DNA of 6,300 nucleotides from contig JAEYPN010000006.1 in the NCBI GenBank assembly GCA_023410715.1, positions 1 through 6,300 of the forward strand, written 5' to 3'. The position numbers and the translations under genes are program-made. The DNA is from Bacillota bacterium (lineage in GTDB: Bacteria; Bacillota_I; Bacilli_A; Izemoplasmatales; UBA1188). Position 1 is the stretch's first letter. Each line of letters opens with the position of its first letter. Positions 6,058 through 6,300 of this stretch are shown here, piece by piece. A model generated the notes under the pieces. That model had not been told where the DNA came from, searched no databases, and worked only from the letters and a program-made list of their open reading frames with translations.

Positions 6058-6185
6058 TCATTTTTTACCCTCTTTTTATTAGGCTCGAGGGCAAAGTGTG
6101 TTGTTTTGCAACTCTTTAGATAGGCACTGAATTTCTCAAGAAAGAGCTGATCTGTGTCAGCAAGAACCAACCTAATTTGTGGCAT
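6054..6185 (-). pseudogene. Remnant of a receiver-like / CpaE-type ATPase N-terminus
   Basis: A 43-codon frame from ATG 6185 (AGGTGG about 6 nt upstream) whose start, 'PQIRLVLADTDQLFLEKF', reads like strand 1 and helix 1 of a response-regulator receiver domain, with the acidic pair D10/D12. This opening is also typical of the N-terminal pseudo-receiver of CpaE/MinD-like ATPases found in clostridial pilus or conjugation clusters. After about residue 30 the similarity stops and the chain ends in 'PNKKRVKNE'. A true receiver needs about 120 residues, so this is probably a deletion-truncated relic, though a strong promoter and ribosome binding site remain in front of it. The family call rests on only ~25 residues. 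Confidence 0.42.
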
Positions 6186-6229
6186 ATACACCCACCTATT
6201 GCCATGTTTTTTTGTTCAAACTATTACAT

Positions 6230-6258
6230 ATTTTACTATACTACTCACAATATGTCTA
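6230..6258 (-). promoter_or_regulatory. Sigma-A-type promoter for the right-flank frames
   Basis: On the minus strand TAGACA (6258-6253) and TAAAAT (6235-6230) are 17 bp apart, each matching 5 of 6 consensus bases. Transcription would begin near 6223, giving a leader of about 38 nt before ATG 6185. This is the best promoter match I found in the window. Confidence 0.5.
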
Positions 6259-6300
6259 CACTCTGATGGATTATTCTATTTTTCTACATTAAATGCTTGA

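Overview
The window is an AT-rich segment of a Bacillota genome, most likely a Clostridia-type anaerobe. The clues are AGGAGG-type ribosome binding sites, a short AbrB with a C-terminal CxxC...CxxC zinc knuckle, and very low G+C in the gene block (8 G/C in the 60 bases 5281-5340). Every gene I support lies on the minus strand, so transcription runs from high to low coordinates. No tRNA, rRNA, CRISPR array or intact transposase was seen.

Right flank (about 5890-6300): a well-formed sigma-A-type promoter leads into a 43-codon reading frame whose first ~25 residues resemble the receiver-like N-terminus of CpaE/MinD-type ATPases and then lose the fold, probably a decayed gene. A 55-codon unknown frame overlaps its stop through GTGA. 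Next comes abrB (5500-5742), a small AbrB/SpoVT-type regulator with a promoter region rich in short repeats.

Core (308-5356): a compact run of defence genes. KwaA (four-helix membrane protein) and KwaB (DUF4868) overlap by ATGA and form a Kiwa anti-phage system. After 115 bp comes a 675-residue protein joining an N-terminal GHKL (MORC/MutL/Hsp90-like) ATPase to a C-terminal Shedu-like (DUF4263) PD-(D/E)XK nuclease. After 56 bp comes a DarT-family DNA ADP-ribosyltransferase toxin, and 4 bp further its NADAR-type antitoxin, whose ribosome binding site lies inside the last codons of darT. I see no convincing terminator within the core, so the five genes could share transcripts, although candidate promoters exist before kwaA and darT.

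Left flank (1-215): a truncated reading frame for a small single-helix membrane protein runs off the window. Base composition rises to 33 G/C in the first 60 bases, which suggests that the defence block is a horizontally acquired insert in a higher-GC or mobile-element backbone.

The biological reading is a multilayer defence island. Kiwa acts at the membrane on phage attachment and DNA entry, the GHKL-Shedu protein probably cuts DNA under ATP control, and DarT/NADAR modifies DNA reversibly and could stop phage or host replication. The least familiar element is the GHKL-Shedu fusion and its tight linkage to the DarT/NADAR pair.
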